A DNA stretch of 64,000 bases from Streptomyces ambofaciens ATCC 23877. Its GTDB lineage: Bacteria; Actinomycetota; Actinomycetes; Streptomycetales; Streptomycetaceae. The stretch covers positions 1,054,001 to 1,118,000 of the forward strand of contig NZ_CP012382.1 in the NCBI RefSeq assembly GCF_001267885.1, written 5' to 3'. Made by a program: the position numbers and the translations under genes. The first letter of the stretch is position 1. Each line of letters starts with the position of its first letter. The notes beneath the pieces are model-generated. The model saw nothing but the letters and a program-made list of their open reading frames with translations. It had not been told where the DNA came from and searched no databases. Below are positions 23,601-31,800 of the stretch, one piece after another.

Positions 23601-24032
23601 GTTGGTGTTCCAGTCGAGCTTCTCGCCCTCTTTGTTCCAGCCGCCCTTGTCCTTCAGGCGCTCACTCGTCTTCGTGTAGTCCGGGATGATGTCGTTGCCG
23701 CTCGGCGGCGAGTCCTGGCCGGACGCGAGGAAGGTGATGTGGGCGCGGTAGCGGTAGAGGTACTTTCCCGCGGACACGTCCTGGGAGTCGTCGCCGGGGC
23801 GGTAGAACGGGATGGTGTAGTCGGTGTTGTGCGTCTTCCATCCGCTCGAGGACAGGAAGCCCGACGAGTACTCCGGGCCACCGTGCTTGTCCAGCCGGAC
23901 ATGGATCAGCGGGATGCCGTCATTACCCTTCAGATCGTCGAACAACGTCTTCCGCTCCGGCAGGACGTAGCCGGTGAGCAGGTCAACCGCCTTCTTCCAG
24001 TTGTCGTTGTTGTTGTCCTCGGGATTGGCCAT
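20634..24032 (-). CDS. T7SS-associated coiled-coil rod protein (AAWKG-like family)
   Basis: A 1132-aa protein of the T7SS operon, similar to a Streptomyces family sometimes named AAWKG (recognised from memory, not searched). Residues 1-420 form a globular helical domain beginning with NWKKAVDLLTGYVLPERK. Residues about 425-960 are almost entirely Ala, Glu, Lys, Arg, Gln and Asp, a very long charged helix of coiled-coil, single-alpha-helix or TolA type, including three 29-residue tandem repeats. The last ~170 residues are Gly/Pro-rich and end with TTWLAEDEDVWGTDEGG. No signal peptide is present, so export, if any, would be through the T7SS. It starts 12 nt after the 148-aa gene, with CGGAG as ribosome site. 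It might span or scaffold the envelope; that is inference. Confidence 0.82.
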   Translation of the reverse strand: MANPEDNNNDNWKKAVDLLTGYVLPERKTLFDDLKGNDGIPLIHVRLDKHGGPEYSSGFLSSSGWKTHNTDYTIPFYRPGDDSQDVSAGKYLYRYRAHITFLASGQDSPPSGNDIIPDYTKTSERLKDKGGWNKEGEKLDWNTNALVRYVYGSLDALSQLIMWPYSTHGFTNRGYPVNDADYVDLRTFTEAAQAFDRVVKFFQDSADTVGKWDTENIGEGSDAWDGTSAAIFKELIHKLARNYEGYADQLKGKGGEETALTIDDVTVTTAPARALAEAQGVLLAQAQKLSDAHAAWRAESNPQRWLYDMLQNARLTLFDTQYDKTDIETVSSGSGAYTSWHNYVVSTTGFQNEIVIEGKSYGKPSEMTTWKAIADEAVRRWEQSVQDWLGTAGAEAVVAIHNAFKTAEKAFDTSITDKDDRPLSEISAEAEADAEKKKADAEAAAAKAEAEREKAEAKAEREREKAEAEKEKAEAKAEAEKEKAEAKAEREREKAEAEKEKAEAKAEQAAAKEEAEREKAEAKAEQEREKAEAKAEQAAAKEEAEKEKAEAKAEQEREKAEAKAEQAAAKEEAEKEKAEAKAEQEREKAEAKQTAAEQQTFALAQNQKAQDEAKKERERAADQAEADRAEAKAEQDAAKAEADREQAEAKAEAAAEKEAAKAEQDAARAEAEREQEAAKEEGDKEKEAAKAQADQEKADAKAEQEAAKAEAAAEKEAAKAEQDAARAEAEREQDAAKTEAAAGRDAAEQDQADARSRAEAEQEEARREALQEKQQARLDAQNARADAQADYEQQKAEARAERDAALQDTDRQEAAARREYEQEKAEAQEQRDRARQDAEQERAEARREYERETAAGADGNEAREAYDRRIAEIDAAERDALARADAAETEARTEYDRAKSDAQADREQARSEAEQARKDAKADYDRQMAGIQAEYDRIDADGKDIEEQIRRRIADLPEPPDLSVGHPGGSAGSAGPAGSGYSAAFDDNLYNQDDLTAALGRPQGSDVPADASAGGAGAGSPGMYPPMMRGAGGEAGGGSGERTRTVIEPGVGRPGRTTAVTPTVDDEEHRVVPRSTQTSSSTPFMPPMGPMGGAGEGRPQTESGDRERTTWLAEDEDVWGTDEGGAPQALGR
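22255..22525 (-). repeat. 87-bp tandem repeats encoding 29-aa charged helix units
   Basis: The segment TCCTTGGCGGCCGCCTGC recurs at 22321, 22408 and 22495, exactly 87 bp apart. Each unit encodes 29 residues of the type EKAEAKAEQEREKAEAKAEQ plus AAAKE. Less regular copies flank it on both sides. Copy number may vary between strains. Confidence 0.85.
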
Positions 24033-24044
24033 CGCCGAACTCCG

Positions 24045-24491
24045 CTACTCTTCCTCTTCGGTTCCACCCGGATTGCCGAGATCACTGTCGACGTCTTCGA
24101 AGATGTCCATGAAGTCGTCCGCGGTGATGTTCTCGAGGTTCTTGCCCTGCGCTTCGGCCAGTTCGTCGATGGTGTCCCACAGCGCCTGTTCGAGATCCTC
24201 GAAGAGCACCGTCTGGTCCTCCAGGATGCGCAGGACCTCGCCCGCGCCCTGCTGGACGACCTTGTTCAGGGCTCCCCCGCCGACCGCACTGTTCTCGCCG
24301 GCCATGAGGCCGATGACGAGCGGCTTCGCGGCGTCGATCGTCGTGGTCGAGATGCTGTCCGCGATGAACGAGATCGCCGGTCCGGCGGTCGGACTGTCCT
24401 TGAGGATGTTCTCCAGCGTCGTACGGAAGCCGTCGATCTGGTGGTTGATGAAGTTCTTCAGGAACGTGCTGTCGAGGACCGTGACGGCCAC
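24045..24491 (-). CDS. Type VII secretion system-associated protein, 148 aa
   Basis: A mostly helical acidic protein with no signal peptide. It starts at GTG (24489-24491) behind GGAGG with 8-nt spacing. It reads MAVTVLDSTFLKNFINHQID and ends in an acidic run (GTEEEE). A hydrophobic Gly/Ala-rich middle (AKPLVIGLMAGENSAVGGGA) could insert in or against a membrane. It lies between the esxA-like gene and the rod-protein gene, with 28-nt and 12-nt gaps. No biochemical function can be assigned; a chaperone or small T7SS substrate is plausible. Confidence 0.8.
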   Translation of the reverse strand: MAVTVLDSTFLKNFINHQIDGFRTTLENILKDSPTAGPAISFIADSISTTTIDAAKPLVIGLMAGENSAVGGGALNKVVQQGAGEVLRILEDQTVLFEDLEQALWDTIDELAEAQGKNLENITADDFMDIFEDVDSDLGNPGGTEEEE

Positions 24492-24519
24492 GTGATCACC
24501 CCTCCGTCACCGGCCGGCG

Positions 24520-24840
24520 TCAGCGGCTGCCGATCCTGATGTCGCCCCACCGCTGCGACAGGTTCTGCTCCGTGTAACGGTAGTTGGAGGAGATCTCGGT
24601 GAGCAGCCCGGAATGGTTGGCGAGCAGGTTCTTGATGTTCTCGACAGCGTTGTCCCACTTCGCCTGGACCTCGCTGTAGACGTCTTTGTCGTCACCGATC
24701 CAGCTGTTCCGGAGTTCGGCCAGCTCCATCTCCAGGTTGGCCAGGATGCTCATGATCGCCTGGGACTGGCCGACCATGTCGTCCGCCGCGCCTTCGGCAT
24801 GGTTGTAGTCGACGTAGATGTAGCCGTCGGAGAAGTCCAT
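24520..24840 (-). CDS. esxA: WXG100-family Esx protein (EsxA-like)
   Basis: A 106-aa helix-turn-helix WXG100 protein from the ATG at 24838-24840, with GGA about 7 nt upstream. It has the classic turn, NSWIGDDKDVYSEVQAKW, where W-I-G is the WxG motif, flanked by two helices. WXG100 proteins form dimers and are the basic substrates of T7SS machines. It follows the EsxB-like gene after 67 nt, the usual esxBA arrangement. In S. coelicolor and S. scabies EsxA/EsxB influence development (established knowledge). The symbol is by similarity only. Confidence 0.9.
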   Translation of the reverse strand: MDFSDGYIYVDYNHAEGAADDMVGQSQAIMSILANLEMELAELRNSWIGDDKDVYSEVQAKWDNAVENIKNLLANHSGLLTEISSNYRYTEQNLSQRWGDIRIGSR

Positions 24841-24907
24841 CGGAGTCCTCGATTCACCGGGGGGACGACGAGTGTGGAAAGGGTTGGCTCTGCCGGGTGC
24901 CGCGAGA

Positions 24908-25258
24908 TCAGTTCGACGACGTGCTGGTGCCGTTGAGCTCGTCGAACACCTGCGTGGAACGTGAGTACTCCGCGTCGATCGCGTCACTCGTGGACCCCTG
25001 CACCAGCCCGTGCTCCCTGAGGGTGCCGTTGAGCTCGTCGACCATCCGGTCCAGGTTGATCAGGATGGTGTCGACGTGCTCGTCCCACTGCTCCAGCAGC
25101 TTCTTGTACTTGCCGCCGTCCGCACCCCCGTAGTTCGAGGCGAGCGTGTGCGACGTCGACTGGACATCCTGCTGACAACGCTGGACACCGGTGAAGGCCT
25201 GTTCCAGGGCCATAATTCCATTGCGGGTCGCGCGTTCTTCGGACTGCTGCATGGCCAT
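24908..25258 (-). CDS. esxB: WXG100-family Esx protein (EsxB-like)
   Basis: A 116-aa two-helix protein from the ATG at 25256-25258, preceded by GGGAG with good spacing. The turn is SNYGGADGGKYKKLLEQW, so the Trp of WxG is replaced by Tyr; the helices have the usual Esx heptad pattern. The tail is Ser/Thr-rich. It is the first gene of a seven-gene minus-strand run ending with the giant gene, and is the probable dimer partner of the EsxA-like protein. The promoter and two candidate operators are listed separately. Confidence 0.88.
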   Translation of the reverse strand: MAMQQSEERATRNGIMALEQAFTGVQRCQQDVQSTSHTLASNYGGADGGKYKKLLEQWDEHVDTILINLDRMVDELNGTLREHGLVQGSTSDAIDAEYSRSTQVFDELNGTSTSSN

Positions 25259-25372
25259 GAGAGAACTCCCTTTTCGGCGAAACTCACCGGGCTGCGGCCC
25301 CCACTTCACTCCGTGGGCAGACAGAGTGTCCCGGCGATCACGGCTGACGTACCGGGGCGATGGGGTGGCCAG

Positions 25373-25402
25373 ATGCTATGCAGGTGACAACTTGTTTGGC
25401 AA
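25373..25402 (-). promoter_or_regulatory. Candidate esx operon promoter
   Basis: On the minus strand, -35 TTGCCA (25397-25402) and -10 TAGCAT (25373-25378) are separated by 18 nt, fitting the Streptomyces housekeeping consensus. The predicted start near 25366 leaves an untranslated leader of about 108 nt before the esxB-like ATG. Confidence 0.6.
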
Positions 25403-25436
25403 TTGCCCGCGGAACCGCCAAGTCCGCCACTCTAAA

Positions 25437-25448
25437 GCTCAATTGAGC
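25437..25448. promoter_or_regulatory. Candidate operator, downstream palindrome of a pair
   Basis: GCTCAATTGAGC is a perfect 12-bp palindrome. It differs from the one at 25469-25480 at one central base and lies 32 bp from it. It sits about 75 bp upstream of the predicted esx transcription start. Confidence 0.5.
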
Positions 25449-25468
25449 ACCGGGCGGGAATTACAGCC

Positions 25469-25480
25469 GCTCAAGTGAGC
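25469..25480. promoter_or_regulatory. Candidate operator, upstream palindrome of a pair
   Basis: GCTCAAGTGAGC, extended to GCCGCTCA-AG-TGAGCGGC (25466-25483) with 8-bp arms. It could instead act as a hairpin terminator for eccB, but the close match to the neighbouring palindrome favours a protein-binding site. Confidence 0.5.
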
Positions 25481-25621
25481 GGCGTGGGGAATTCGGCCGG
25501 ACAGATCGGGTATCGGTGTCGGCCGCCGGGCGGCGCGGATCGCCCGGTTCACCATGAGGTGACCGCCCGGACACCGAGAATTCCCCTCCCGGACGGGTGC
25601 CGACGCGACCGATCGCCTTCC

Positions 25622-27103
25622 TCACGGCCCCGGTCGCCCGGAGCACCGCGTCGTCACGCGCGCCTCGCCCGCGGAGGCCGCCTCGGGGGTGAGATCGGGG
25701 CCGCTGGGCAGCATGGCGAGCATCGGGGACGGCATCGTCCGCGCGCGGAGGCCCTCGTAGCCCAGGGCCTTCACCGCCTCCTGGGACAGCAGCCGGTACT
25801 TCACACCCTCGTCGGTCACCAGGTACGTGGTGTCGCCCAGCGCACTGCCGCTCGCGCTCGACGCCCGCACCAACGCGCCCTTCCCCGTCCGTACGGCGAT
25901 GGAGTCGACCTTCAGGCAGCCCGGTTCGACCTCGGGCGCCGGTGGCTGCACGGGCTCGGGCAGGGCAGCCTCGGGCAGCACCGAAGTGCCCACCCGCACA
26001 CCCGAGTCCGCGGAGTCGACCTCCGCGCAGGCCACCGATCCGGTCGGGGTGGTGACCGCCTCCGGAGGCGTCGCGGGCAGGTCCGCCGCCCCGGAACCGC
26101 GCGCGTCGGGGGCGAGATGCCCGGCCAGGGTGTCCGCTCCGAGCGTCGTCACGGCCGCCGCGGCCCCGCCGTACGCCTTCTCACGCGTCCGCTCGTCGCC
26201 CAGCAGGAGGGCGGCACCGGTGTCGGTGAGCGGTACCAGCCCCTCGCGCGTGAGCAGGTGGTAGCGGGGCGGGGAACCGGGTACGTCGACCTTGAAGAGT
26301 TGCCCGACCCGGGTGCTCCGGCCGGCCAGTTCCGGACCCTTCTCCCCCCGACCCGGCACCTCGGCGGGCGCCAGGTCGGGCCCCAGCGGGAACGCGTCGA
26401 GGAACGCCGCGGACACCGGACGCGGAGTGACGTCGCCGTACCCGAGGGCCTCGGCCGCCTTGGCCCGCTCGTCCACGCGCAGCCGGCTGCCCTGCCACAG
26501 CAGGTACGTGGCGTCGTCCGGACCGGCGACCAGCATGCCCTCGCCACCGCCCAGTCGCCTGCCGCCGGGCACGTCCTCGGGGGCGTCGGCGCCGAGGGCC
26601 AGCGTCGTGGTCGTCGCGACGACGCCCGTCGTCCGGGGCAGGACGCCGGAACACACCAGCCAGGGCGTACGGTCCAGGTCGCCGGTGCCCGGCAGCGCCT
26701 CGGGCCCGTCGGGGATGCCGACGGGCGATCCGTGCGGCGTGCCGGCCAGCGAGGACGTGCCCACCGTCGTGACGCCGAGGTCGCCGCCGGTGACCAGCCG
26801 GGCCGACGCGTAGTTGCGCACCGGGCGCAGCCGCCCGTCCAGGTACAGGTAGCGCGCACCCGTCTGCTTGTCGACGACCAGATTCTCCCCCGAGCGCCAC
26901 GAGTCGTTCCCGCCGGGCCGGATGAGTCCGAAGACGAAGGCACCGGCGCACACCAGCACGGCGATGATCACGCCGATCGCGGCACCCCGGTTGGTCCTGC
27001 CCAGCGGGCTCTCCGGGGCGTCGGGCTCGGTGCGCAGCATGGCCGACGCCAGTCGGCCCATGATGAACAGGTGCGCCTGTACTTGGTCGCGTTTGCTGTG
27101 CAT
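25622..27103 (-). CDS. eccB: Type VII secretion protein EccB
   Basis: A 493-aa core T7SS membrane protein. It has the family's N-terminal signature (KRDQVQAHLFIMGRLASAML, then a DPDAPESP-type turn), one membrane helix at about residues 41-61 (AAIGVIIAVLVCAGAFVFGL), and a large extracytoplasmic domain with the repeated EccB fold (for example KAEALGYGDVTPRPVSAAFL and EAVKALGYEGLRARTMPSPM). The length is normal. The ATG (27101-27103) has GGGAGA 8 nt upstream, and the gene lies 17 nt downstream of eccD. It forms the inner-membrane complex with EccC and EccD. Confidence 0.95.
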   Translation of the reverse strand: MHSKRDQVQAHLFIMGRLASAMLRTEPDAPESPLGRTNRGAAIGVIIAVLVCAGAFVFGLIRPGGNDSWRSGENLVVDKQTGARYLYLDGRLRPVRNYASARLVTGGDLGVTTVGTSSLAGTPHGSPVGIPDGPEALPGTGDLDRTPWLVCSGVLPRTTGVVATTTTLALGADAPEDVPGGRRLGGGEGMLVAGPDDATYLLWQGSRLRVDERAKAAEALGYGDVTPRPVSAAFLDAFPLGPDLAPAEVPGRGEKGPELAGRSTRVGQLFKVDVPGSPPRYHLLTREGLVPLTDTGAALLLGDERTREKAYGGAAAAVTTLGADTLAGHLAPDARGSGAADLPATPPEAVTTPTGSVACAEVDSADSGVRVGTSVLPEAALPEPVQPPAPEVEPGCLKVDSIAVRTGKGALVRASSASGSALGDTTYLVTDEGVKYRLLSQEAVKALGYEGLRARTMPSPMLAMLPSGPDLTPEAASAGEARVTTRCSGRPGP

Positions 27104-27120
27104 GACGCCGTTCTCCCGGG

Positions 27121-28518
27121 TCAGCCGTTGATGCCGCGGAGCCGGCCGTAGACGCCCATCGACCAGAGCGTCAGCGGCAGGATGGCGAGGGCGGCGAGTG
27201 AGTGCAGCAACTCGGCCGCACGCCCCCAGTACGGGACGAGCCGACGTCCGGGAACGGTCCAGGAGGCGATGGTCAGCGCGGCGGCCAGCCCCGCCAGACC
27301 GGCCACCAGGGTCAGCCGGTCGGCCGGGACCAGAGAGCGCTCGGCGACGAACAGCAGCAGGACCGCGCCCCAGGCGCCGGCGGCGGTCAGCGCCAACCGC
27401 TGCCAGACGTTGCCCAGCCCCCGGCTGTGCAGCAGCAGGAGGAGCGAGAGGGCGACCACGGTGAGGATCTCGGCGAGGCCCGGCGAGGCCATGAGGGCCG
27501 CCAGGCAGGGCAGACAGACCAGGCCGATGGCGCCGTAGAGGGCGGTCATCCAGCCGTCCGCCAGCGCCGACCGCGCGTCGACCTCCGAGGACGAGTAGGG
27601 GTCGATGCCCTGCTGCAACTGCTGGACGTTGGTCGGCAGGGGTGGCATCCGCATGCCGGCCAGCCGGAACGACAGCGTCGGGACGAACCCGCCGAAGAGC
27701 ACCACCACGACGGCGACCACGCCGGCCGCCTGCTGCGGTGCCAGGCCCAGGGTGATCAGGGCGGCGCCCAGCGCCCCCGCCGCCGCGACGCAGGCCGCGC
27801 CGATGAACAGCGCCGGATACACACCGACCGCCGCCAGGGCGAGCACCGTACCCGCCCCGCCGGCCGTGGAGGCGGCCAGCAGCCGTGCGCCGAGAACGGC
27901 CTCGCCGTCGGCGCCGCCCAGGTCACCACCCGGCAGCAGCCAGCCCGCCAGGGCGAAGTAGGGGGCGGCCATGAGGCCGAGCACCGAGCCCGCTCCGGAG
28001 TCCCCGACGGCCCGCGAGGCGGCGCCCGCACCGGCGATCAGCAGCACTCCGGCGGCCGCGGCGGCGACGGCCCGCGCCCAGCCCGCCGTACCCGGCAGGG
28101 CCAGCAGCACGACGCCCAGCGCGAGGGTGACCCCGGCCAGTGCGCGCAGCAGGACGCGGCCGGCCTCGGGACTCCAGCCGTACGGCCTGCGGCCCATGCC
28201 GTCGAAGACGCCGTCGACCAGATCGTCGATGTGCACCTCGGGGAGCGCCTGGTTGCGCGGCCGCAGATAAAGGTCTTCTCCGTCCCGCAGACCGAGGGAG
28301 TCCAAGGTACTCTCGGGATCGAGCGGCGGACCGCCGAGGCGCTGGAGGACCCAACCTCCGTGCTCCAGGCCCGCTTCCTCCAGATCGTCCCCTCCGTAGC
28401 CGAGCACTGTGGGCAGCAGATCGGCGACGGGGACGTCCGAGGGCACGGCCAGGTCGACGGTCCTGGCCGGAGCACGTACGGTGACGCGGCACAGGCTTGC
28501 CGTCTGAATCTCAGTCAT
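27121..28518 (-). CDS. eccD: Type VII secretion integral membrane protein EccD
   Basis: A 465-aa channel component. Residues about 8-95 form the ubiquitin-like (YukD-type) domain (CRVTVRAPARTVDLAVPSDV, then VADLLP). The rest contains roughly eleven hydrophobic segments, as expected for EccD. It is the first gene of the eccD-eccB pair. The ATG at 28516-28518 fits the family start; a GTG 15 nt upstream is also in frame and neither has a strong ribosome site. The reading frame stays open far upstream, but that part is low-complexity antisense of eccC and not coding. Confidence 0.94.
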   Translation of the reverse strand: MTEIQTASLCRVTVRAPARTVDLAVPSDVPVADLLPTVLGYGGDDLEEAGLEHGGWVLQRLGGPPLDPESTLDSLGLRDGEDLYLRPRNQALPEVHIDDLVDGVFDGMGRRPYGWSPEAGRVLLRALAGVTLALGVVLLALPGTAGWARAVAAAAAGVLLIAGAGAASRAVGDSGAGSVLGLMAAPYFALAGWLLPGGDLGGADGEAVLGARLLAASTAGGAGTVLALAAVGVYPALFIGAACVAAAGALGAALITLGLAPQQAAGVVAVVVVLFGGFVPTLSFRLAGMRMPPLPTNVQQLQQGIDPYSSSEVDARSALADGWMTALYGAIGLVCLPCLAALMASPGLAEILTVVALSLLLLLHSRGLGNVWQRLALTAAGAWGAVLLLFVAERSLVPADRLTLVAGLAGLAAALTIASWTVPGRRLVPYWGRAAELLHSLAALAILPLTLWSMGVYGRLRGING

Positions 28519-28827
28519 GGGTTCGGAGTTCACACTTTCTGGCGGACCACGCGATAGGCGGTGGCTGGAAGTGGCGACGGCACACCGGTCGGTCGCCGAA
28601 CGCGACGAAAAAGTCGGACGGGGCATGCGCCGACGAGTTTGACCGTACGCCGGGCTTTTCGCAACACCACTCCGGGAGTTCAGCGTCCCGGCACCCCATG
28701 GCAATACTCCCGCCGCCGTCTCGCGGGAATCTGACCCCTTACGGAAAATCTGCGGACGTTCACGAAGAGGTTCCTCCGCAATTCCTTCCGACACCGTCGA
28801 TTTCCACACCATCGAGGAGGACGTTCG
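28519..28827. promoter_or_regulatory. Divergent eccD/eccC control region
   Basis: A 309-bp gene-free region between divergent eccD and eccC. It contains an inverted repeat TCCCGC-N9-GCGGGA (28708-28728). The GCTCA-type palindromes of the esx leader are not repeated here. No promoter boxes stood out. Confidence 0.5.
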
Positions 28828-31800
28828 TTGAGCGTGATCCTGTTCCGCCGGCCGGCCCGCCGAAAAGGGCCGGAAATGCCGTCGGGGGAACTGAGTCTTC
28901 AGGAGCCGCCGACACTTCCGGAAGTCGTGCCGGACAGCTCCGCGGTGTGGACGTATCTGCCGATGGCGTTGATGTCCGTCTCCATGATGCTGATGTTCAT
29001 GCGGCCGGGGATGAGTCGGGACAGCGGCGGGTTCATCTACATCGCGCTCGGTGTGATGGTGATCGCGTCGGCGGGGATGATGCTCGGCCAGGTCATGCGC
29101 CGCAACGGCGAACGCAAACAGCGAATGAAGGGTGAGCGCCGCGACTACCTGCGGTACCTGCGCCAGACCCGGCGCATGGTCCGGGCGTCCATCGTGGAGC
29201 AGCAGCGCGCCCTCGCCTGGCGCCATCCGGAGCCCGACGCGCTGTCCTCCCTGGTGCGCAGCACCCGGCTGTGGGAGCGGCGGGCGTCGGACGAGGACTT
29301 CGGCGAGGTCCGGATGGGTGTGGGCGACCAGCGTCTGGCGATGAGGCTGACGCCGCTGTCGACCAAGCCCGTCGAGGACCTGGAGCCGCTGTCCGCGCAC
29401 GCGCTGCGCAGCTTCACCCGGGCCTACTCCACCGTCAGGGACCAGCCCATAGCGATCTATCTGCGGGCCTGGTCGAAGGTGCTGTTCCGCGGGGACGAGG
29501 AGCGGATACGCGGCCAGGTCCGGGCGCTGCTCGGCCAGTTGGCGGTGTTCCACTCCCCCGACGACCTGTGGATCGCGCTGTGCGTCTCGGACGAGCGGCG
29601 CGCGCAGTGGGAGTGGGCGAAGTGGCTGCCGCACGGCCTGCACCGGCACGAGGAGGACGGTGCCGGACCGGCCCGGATGATCGCCTCCGCCTTCACCGAG
29701 CTGGAGAACCTGCTCGGTGCCGAGTTCCTGGAGCGGCCGGGCGCCGACCCCGACGCGGTCCCGGGACGTGAGGAGCCGTACACGGTCGTCGTGATCGACG
29801 GCTGCACCGTGCCGGCGGGACACCGCTTCGACGGCCACGGGTTCCGCAACGCGGTGGTGCTCGACCTCACCGGGGCGCTCACCTGGAAGGCCGGGCGGAC
29901 CACGTTGCGCCTGGAGGTGGGCGAGGACGGTGTCGCGCTGGTGCGCACCGACCGCGACCGCAAGGAGCAGTCGACCGTGCTCGGCCGGCCCGACCGGCTG
30001 GGGACGGTGGGAGCACTGGCGCTCGCCCGGCTGCTGGCGCCGTACCGGACGAGCGTGGGCGGTGACGACTCCAGACCGCTCGCCGACGATGTCGAACTGA
30101 CGTCACTGCTGAACATCCCCGATCTGCACCGGCACGACCCGGCCACGCTGTGGGAGCGGTCGGCCGGCAGTGCCCGGCTGAGGGTGCCGATCGCGGTGAG
30201 CGGCGAGGGCAGGCCCGTGGAGCTGGACATCAAGGAGTCCGCGCAGGGCGGCACGGGCCCGCACGGCATGCTGATCGGCGCGACCGGTTCCGGCAAGAGC
30301 GAGCTGCTGCGCACGCTGGTGCTGGGGCTGGCGCTGACGAACTCCTCCGAGACCCTGAACTTCGTCCTCGTCGACTTCAAGGGCGGCGCGACCTTCCTCG
30401 GGCTCGACGAACTGCCGCACACCTCCGCGGTCATCACCAACCTCGCCGACGAGGTGGCGCTGGTCGCCCGGATGCAGGACGCCCTGCACGGGGAGCTGAT
30501 CCGGCGCCAGGAGCTGCTGCGTGCCGCCGGGAACTACACCTCCGCGCTGGAGTACGAGCGGGCACGGCAGTCCGGGACGCCGCTGCAACCACTGCCCAGT
30601 CTGTTCGTGGTCGTCGACGAGTTCAGTGAACTGCTGGCCTCGCACCGCGACTTCATGGAGCTGTTCGTGATGATCGGCCGACTCGGGCGCAGCCTCGGGG
30701 TCCATCTGCTGCTCGCCTCCCAGCGGCTTGACGAGGGCCGCATGCACCAGCTGGAGAGCCATCTGTCGTACCGCATCGGTCTGCGGACGTTCTCCGCGAT
30801 GGAGAGCCGGGGCGTGCTGGGCGTGCCGGACGCCTACGAGCTGCCCGCGCAGCCGGGCGCCGGATTCCTCAAGAGCGGCGTCGACGCGCTCACCCGGTTC
30901 CGGGCCGCGTACGTCTCGGGTCCGTACCGGCGGCGCCGGGCCGTCGTACAGGCGCAGGTGGCGCGTCAGGTGGTGCCGTGGACGGCCGAGTGGGTGGTGC
31001 CGCGGGCGCCCGCGGATCCGGACCCGGCGGGCGGGCCCGGCGAGCCGGAGCCCGATCCGGAGCCCGACGGCGGCGGGGAGACGCTGCTGTCGGTGGCGCT
31101 CGACCGGCTGCGCGGCTCGGGGCCGCCCGCCCACCAGGTGTGGCTGCCCCCGCTCGGCCGCCCCGCCACCCTGGACCAGGTCCTGCCTCCGCTGGCACCC
31201 GATCCCCGGTACGGCCTGACCACCGCCGACTGGCCTCTGCGGGGACGGCTCACGGTGCCGGTCGGCGTCGTGGACCGCCCCTTCGACCAGCTGCGCGACC
31301 TGCTGACCGTGGACCTGTCGGGGGCCGGCGGCCACGTGGCCGTCGCCGGGGGCCCGCAGAGCGGCAAGAGCACCCTGCTGCGGACCCTCGTCACCGCGCT
31401 GGCCCTCACCCACACGCCCCGCGAAGTGCAGTTCTACTGCCTGGACTTCGGCGGCGGCACACTGGCCGCGCTCGACGGGCTGCCGCATGTGAGCGGGGTC
31501 GCGGCGCGGGTGGACACCGAGCGGGTGGGCCGTACGATCGCGGAGGTCACCGCGCTGCTCGCCGGGCGGGAGCGGTTCTTCCTGGAGCACGGCATCGACT
31601 CCATGCCCACGTACCGCAAGCGGCGCGCGGCGGGCGAGTTCCCCGACGAGCCGCACGGGGACGTGTTCCTGGTCATCGACGGCTGGGCGACCGTGCGCCA
31701 GGACTTCGACCGGCACATCCCCACCTTCAACGCGCTGGCCGCCCGCGGGCTCAACTACGGCGTCCATCTGCTGGTCACCACCGCCCGTTGGGTGGAGCTG

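Larger units (their letters stand above)
25259..25621. promoter_or_regulatory. Leader region of the esx operon
   Basis: A 363-bp gene-free region between the eccB stop and the esxB-like start. It holds a good sigma-70-type promoter on minus, two near-identical 12-bp palindromes upstream of it, and a third palindrome, GGCAATTGCC (25398-25407), overlapping the -35. It is less GC-rich than its surroundings. Confidence 0.7.

Noticed and set aside
20535..24539. Long plus-strand open frame opposite the coiled-coil gene, rich in Leu and Gly
   Set aside because: It is the antisense of the Ala/Glu/Lys repeat region. It has no ribosome site or domain pattern, and the minus strand gives a conserved-looking protein with proper operon spacing.
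28519..29838. Upstream extension of the eccD reading frame
   Set aside because: The extension overlaps eccC antisense and has no EccD-like sequence. EccD homologues begin with the ubiquitin-like domain, matching the ATG at 28518.
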